Below, piece after piece: positions 5,321 to 7,703 of a DNA stretch of 7,703 nucleotides. Source of the DNA: Burkholderiaceae bacterium (lineage in GTDB: Bacteria; Pseudomonadota; Gammaproteobacteria; Burkholderiales; Burkholderiaceae_E); NCBI GenBank assembly GCA_019428955.1, contig JAHYJF010000168.1, positions 1-7,703 on the forward strand, in the 5' to 3' direction. The notes under the pieces were generated by a model, which made no database searches, had not been told where the DNA came from, and worked only from the letters and a program-made list of their open reading frames with translations. Within the stretch, counting starts at the first letter, position 1. Each line of letters begins with the position of its first letter. A program made the translations under genes and the position numbers.

Positions 5321-6262
5321 ATGCAGGAACTGGAACCTTCCTGGCCGGGCGATCCGCGGCGCGAACTGGCCGCCGGGCTGATGCAAGCGGCGGCGCAAAT
5401 CGCGCCGAAATTCTTCTACGATCGCCTGGGCTCGGCGCTGTTCGCCGCGATCTGCCAGCTCGAGGAGTATTACCCGACCCGGACCGAGCGCGCGGTCCTC
5501 TCGCATTGCGGCGAGGACCTCGCCACCGTGGCCGGAGCGGGCCGCACGCTGATCGATCTCGGGGCTGGTGATTGCGTCAAGGCGGAGCGCTTGTTCGCTT
5601 TGCTCAAACCGCAGCGCTATGTAGCTCTGGACATTTCGGCCGACTTCCTCGAGGCGTCACTGGCGCGCCTGAGGCGCGAACACCACGGTCTGGTGGTAAA
5701 TGGCTACGGTTGCGACTTCACGAGCGATTGGGCGCTGCCCGACGAGGTGCCGCGCGACTCCCGCCTGTTCTTCTATCCCGGATCAAGCATCGGCAACTTC
5801 TCGCCCGAAGAAGCGCGTGCCTTCCTGGCACGCCTGCGTGCCAATGTCGAGGCCGACGGACGGCTGCTGATCGGAGTCGACCTGGTCAAGGATCCGGCGA
5901 CCCTGGTGGCGGCTTATGACGATGCGCTGGGTGTCACTGCCGCCTTCAACCGCAACGTGCTGTTGCACGTCAATCGCTTGCTGGGCGCCGATTTCTCGAT
6001 CGCCGACTGGTGCCACGTCGCGCTGTTCGAACCGGTCCAGAGCCGCATCGAAATGCATCTCGAAGCACTGCGTCCGGTAAGCGTTTCGTGGCCCGGTGGG
6101 GGGCGAAAGTTTAGTGCCGGCGAAAGGATTCACACTGAGAATTCCTACAAGTACCGTCAGGAAGACTTCGCCGAATTGCTCACCCTGGCGGGCTGGAACA
6201 GTGTGCGCTGCTGGACTGATTCGCGCCGCTGGTTCGCGGTGATATGCGCGCGTGCCGCCTGA
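5321..6262 (+). CDS. egtD: L-histidine N-alpha-methyltransferase EgtD (hercynine synthase)
   Basis: Cytoplasmic SAM-dependent enzyme that trimethylates the alpha-amino group of L-histidine to hercynine, the first step of ergothioneine synthesis and the precursor used for selenoneine. At 313 residues it has the usual EgtD length. The family opening PKFFYDRLGSALFAAI (29-44) and EEYYPTRTERAVL (48-60) are present. The SAM site follows: DLGAGDCVKAERLF (79-92) and VALDISADFL (101-110). The histidine pocket is represented by GSSIGNFSPEEA (154-165, N159), AAYDDALGVTAAFNRN (197-212, Y199), and the C-terminal lid GERIHTENSYKYR (267-279), whose E273 and S275 match the Glu/Ser pair that binds the imidazole in mycobacterial EgtD. 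The start at 5321 is forced by an upstream in-frame stop. It is divergent from the ABC operon, and the acylase gene follows after 29 bp. No egtB, egtC or egtE is adjacent, so the later steps must be encoded elsewhere. Confidence 0.95.
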   Translation: MQELEPSWPGDPRRELAAGLMQAAAQIAPKFFYDRLGSALFAAICQLEEYYPTRTERAVLSHCGEDLATVAGAGRTLIDLGAGDCVKAERLFALLKPQRYVALDISADFLEASLARLRREHHGLVVNGYGCDFTSDWALPDEVPRDSRLFFYPGSSIGNFSPEEARAFLARLRANVEADGRLLIGVDLVKDPATLVAAYDDALGVTAAFNRNVLLHVNRLLGADFSIADWCHVALFEPVQSRIEMHLEALRPVSVSWPGGGRKFSAGERIHTENSYKYRQEDFAELLTLAGWNSVRCWTDSRRWFAVICARAA

Positions 6263-6269
6263 GGGCGGC
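6254..6269 (+). other. Small GC hairpin over the egtD stop codon
   Basis: GCCGCC (6254-6259) and GGCGGC (6264-6269) form a perfect 6-bp stem with a TGAG loop that contains the egtD stop codon. No T-tract follows, so it is unlikely to stop transcription fully before the acylase gene 22 bp later. It may modulate readthrough or mRNA decay, or be incidental. Confidence 0.3.
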
Positions 6270-6277
6270 CGATTACC

Positions 6278-6285
6278 GGAAGGGA
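6278..6285 (+). promoter_or_regulatory. Ribosome binding site of the acylase gene
   Basis: GGAAGGGA at 6278-6285 ends 6 nt before the ATG at 6292, the best Shine-Dalgarno match in the window. It supports the 6292 start, which places a short basic N-terminus directly before the membrane anchor. Confidence 0.6.
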
Positions 6286-6291
6286 CAGCAG

Positions 6292-7703
6292 ATGGTCAAG
6301 AAACGGGGATCGCGTTCGAGGATCGTCACAACCCTGCGCTGGACAGGTTTCCTGGTGGGCGCGCTAGTGTTGCTGGTAGTAGCCGTACTGGCCGGCTACC
6401 GCGCCGTGACGCTGCCCGATCGTTCCGGCAGCGTCGAACTGGCCGGGCTGCGCGCACCGGTGCAGGTGCTGCGCGATCGCCACGGGGTGGCGCACATCCG
6501 CGCCGCCAATGAGCCTGACGCCTTTTTCGCGCTTGGTCACGCCCATGCCTCCGATCGCCTGTGGCAACTGGAGATGAACCGCCGGATCGTCGCCGGCCGG
6601 CTCGCCGAAGTGCTCGGCCCGGCCGCACTGACCACCGACCGGGTGCTGCGGGTGCTGGGCGTGCGGCGCCAGGCGGCCGAGGTGTGGAAGGAACTCGACC
6701 CGCCGACCCGGGAGATCCTCGAGGCATATGTGGCCGGCATCAATGCCGGCGTCGAACAGGCCAACGCCAAGCCCTGGAAACTGTCGCCGGAATTCCTGAT
6801 CCTGGGCGTGCGGCCCGGCAAATGGGAGCCGGTGGACGCAATCGGCTGGGCAACCATGATGGCCTGGGATCTGTCGGCCAATCTCAACACCGAGCTGCTG
6901 CGGGCAGCCCTCTGGCCCCGGCTTGGGACCGAACGCCTTTCGTGGCTGCTCGACACCGATCCGGCTCTCGCGCTGCCGGATCGCGACACGGTCTATGCTG
7001 ACCCGGTCAAGCTTGCCTCAGGTGACCAGACCAACGGCAACGCGCTGGCCGCGGCCGCGGCCATCAGCGGCCTGCTGCACGCGACACTCCAGGCAGCGTT
7101 TCCGTCGGCGGGCAACGATGGCATCGGATCCAACAACTGGGTGATCGACGCGTCGCGCAGCCTCACCGGGGGCGCCTTGCTGGCCAACGATCCCCATCTG
7201 GCCTTGGGCGCTCCGGCACTCTGGTACCTGGCCCAGCTTTCCGCGCCGGGCCTCGAAGTGATTGGCGCGACCATGCCGGGCTTGCCCTACGTGGTGCTGG
7301 GGCGCACCGAGCGGACCGCCTGGGGGTTCACCAACACCAGTCCCGACAGCGAGGATCTCTATCTCGAGCGCCTCGATCCGGCCGATGCCAGTCGTTATCG
7401 CACTCCCGACGGATGGGCTCCTTTCGAGACCCGCAGCGAGACCATCGTGGTGCGCGGCCAGCCCGACGTGCAGCTGACGGTGCGCAGCACCCGCCATGGG
7501 CCGGTGATATCCGACGCGCTGCCTACCGCGCAGCAGGCGCTCACGGCGGCCGGGCAGGACGCCGGCTATGTGCTGGCGCTGCGCTGGACAGCCCTGGAGC
7601 CTGGCGATAGAACCATCCGTGCCGGTCTAGGCATCAACCGCGCCAGCGACTGGGTCGGTTTCGAGACCGCATTGCGCGATTTTTCTGCACCCCAACAGAA
7701 CAT
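6292..7703 (+). CDS. Penicillin acylase family N-terminal-nucleophile hydrolase, 3'-truncated by the window
   Basis: The first 470 codons of an amide hydrolase of the penicillin/cephalosporin/AHL acylase family, which is usually about 750-850 residues; the frame is open at the right edge. Residues 1-16 are basic (VKKRGSRSR), 17-37 form one hydrophobic helix and no lipobox follows, so it should be an inner-membrane-anchored or exported periplasmic enzyme. The alpha-chain region has the hallmarks RDRHGVAHIRA (61-71), ALGHAHASDRLWQLE (80-94) and AGRLAEVLG (101-109). Autocleavage should occur at G279|S280 in GIGSNNWV, giving S280 as the new beta-chain N-terminal nucleophile. H302 in NDPHL falls at beta position 23, which is His in PvdQ-like and cephalosporin acylases and Gln in penicillin G acylase. 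TAWGFTN (342-348) follows the oxyanion-hole pattern; the catalytic Asn lies beyond the window. The substrate is unknown: long-chain acyl amides such as acyl-homoserine lactones or siderophore precursors are possible. Co-transcription with egtD is likely from the 29-bp gap. Confidence 0.9.
   Translation, partial: MVKKRGSRSRIVTTLRWTGFLVGALVLLVVAVLAGYRAVTLPDRSGSVELAGLRAPVQVLRDRHGVAHIRAANEPDAFFALGHAHASDRLWQLEMNRRIVAGRLAEVLGPAALTTDRVLRVLGVRRQAAEVWKELDPPTREILEAYVAGINAGVEQANAKPWKLSPEFLILGVRPGKWEPVDAIGWATMMAWDLSANLNTELLRAALWPRLGTERLSWLLDTDPALALPDRDTVYADPVKLASGDQTNGNALAAAAAISGLLHATLQAAFPSAGNDGIGSNNWVIDASRSLTGGALLANDPHLALGAPALWYLAQLSAPGLEVIGATMPGLPYVVLGRTERTAWGFTNTSPDSEDLYLERLDPADASRYRTPDGWAPFETRSETIVVRGQPDVQLTVRSTRHGPVISDALPTAQQALTAAGQDAGYVLALRWTALEPGDRTIRAGLGINRASDWVGFETALRDFSAPQQN

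Noticed and set aside
1..7703. CRISPR array, tRNA/rRNA, insertion sequence or prophage attachment site
   Set aside because: No regularly spaced repeats, cloverleaf-like sequence, transposase motifs or long terminal repeats were found on reading both strands.

Overview
This 7.7 kb window is GC-rich (roughly two thirds G+C by eye) and almost fully coding. A type II secretion GspF tail, a DHA1-like MFS exporter, an ABC uptake operon, EgtD and a membrane-anchored penicillin-acylase-family hydrolase together suggest a GC-rich Gram-negative proteobacterium. Beta- or gammaproteobacterial is my best guess, but nothing here fixes the taxon. I see no RNA genes, mobile elements, CRISPR arrays or frameshifts.

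Layout. (1) 1-479 (+) is the 3' end of gspF. (2) 484-1710 (+) is a 12-TM MFS transporter starting at a GTG 4 bp after gspF, where gspG would normally follow. (3) 1729-5198 (-) is a four-gene PhnDCEE-type ABC operon, read leftwards: periplasmic binding protein, ATPase, permease 1, permease 2. Genes are 6 bp apart, 27 bp apart, and overlapping by ATGA. It converges on the MFS gene across 18 bp, where an imperfect hairpin spans both stop codons. (4) 5199-5320 is a divergent 122-bp control region with two compact inverted repeats, an 8-bp direct repeat and a G7 run. (5) 5321-6262 (+) is egtD, the histidine trimethyltransferase that makes hercynine. (6) 6292-7703 (+) is the first 470 codons of an Ntn-hydrolase of the penicillin acylase family, cut by the window edge and probably co-transcribed with egtD.

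How it may fit together. By homology the ABC system would be called a phosphonate transporter, but no C-P lyase, phosphonatase or phosphite dehydrogenase gene is present. As I recall the families, the binding protein reads more like the group annotated as putative selenate/selenium-oxyanion binding proteins than like classical PhnD. It sits head to head with egtD, whose product hercynine is the shared precursor of ergothioneine and its selenium analogue selenoneine. The most interesting hypothesis is therefore that this is the supply side (selenium uptake plus hercynine synthesis) of a selenoneine or other selenium-metabolite pathway, with the assembly genes (senA, senB, selD/senC) elsewhere in the genome. 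That is inference: no sen or sel gene lies in the window. Ergothioneine synthesis, with an unrelated phosphonate transporter next door, is the main alternative.
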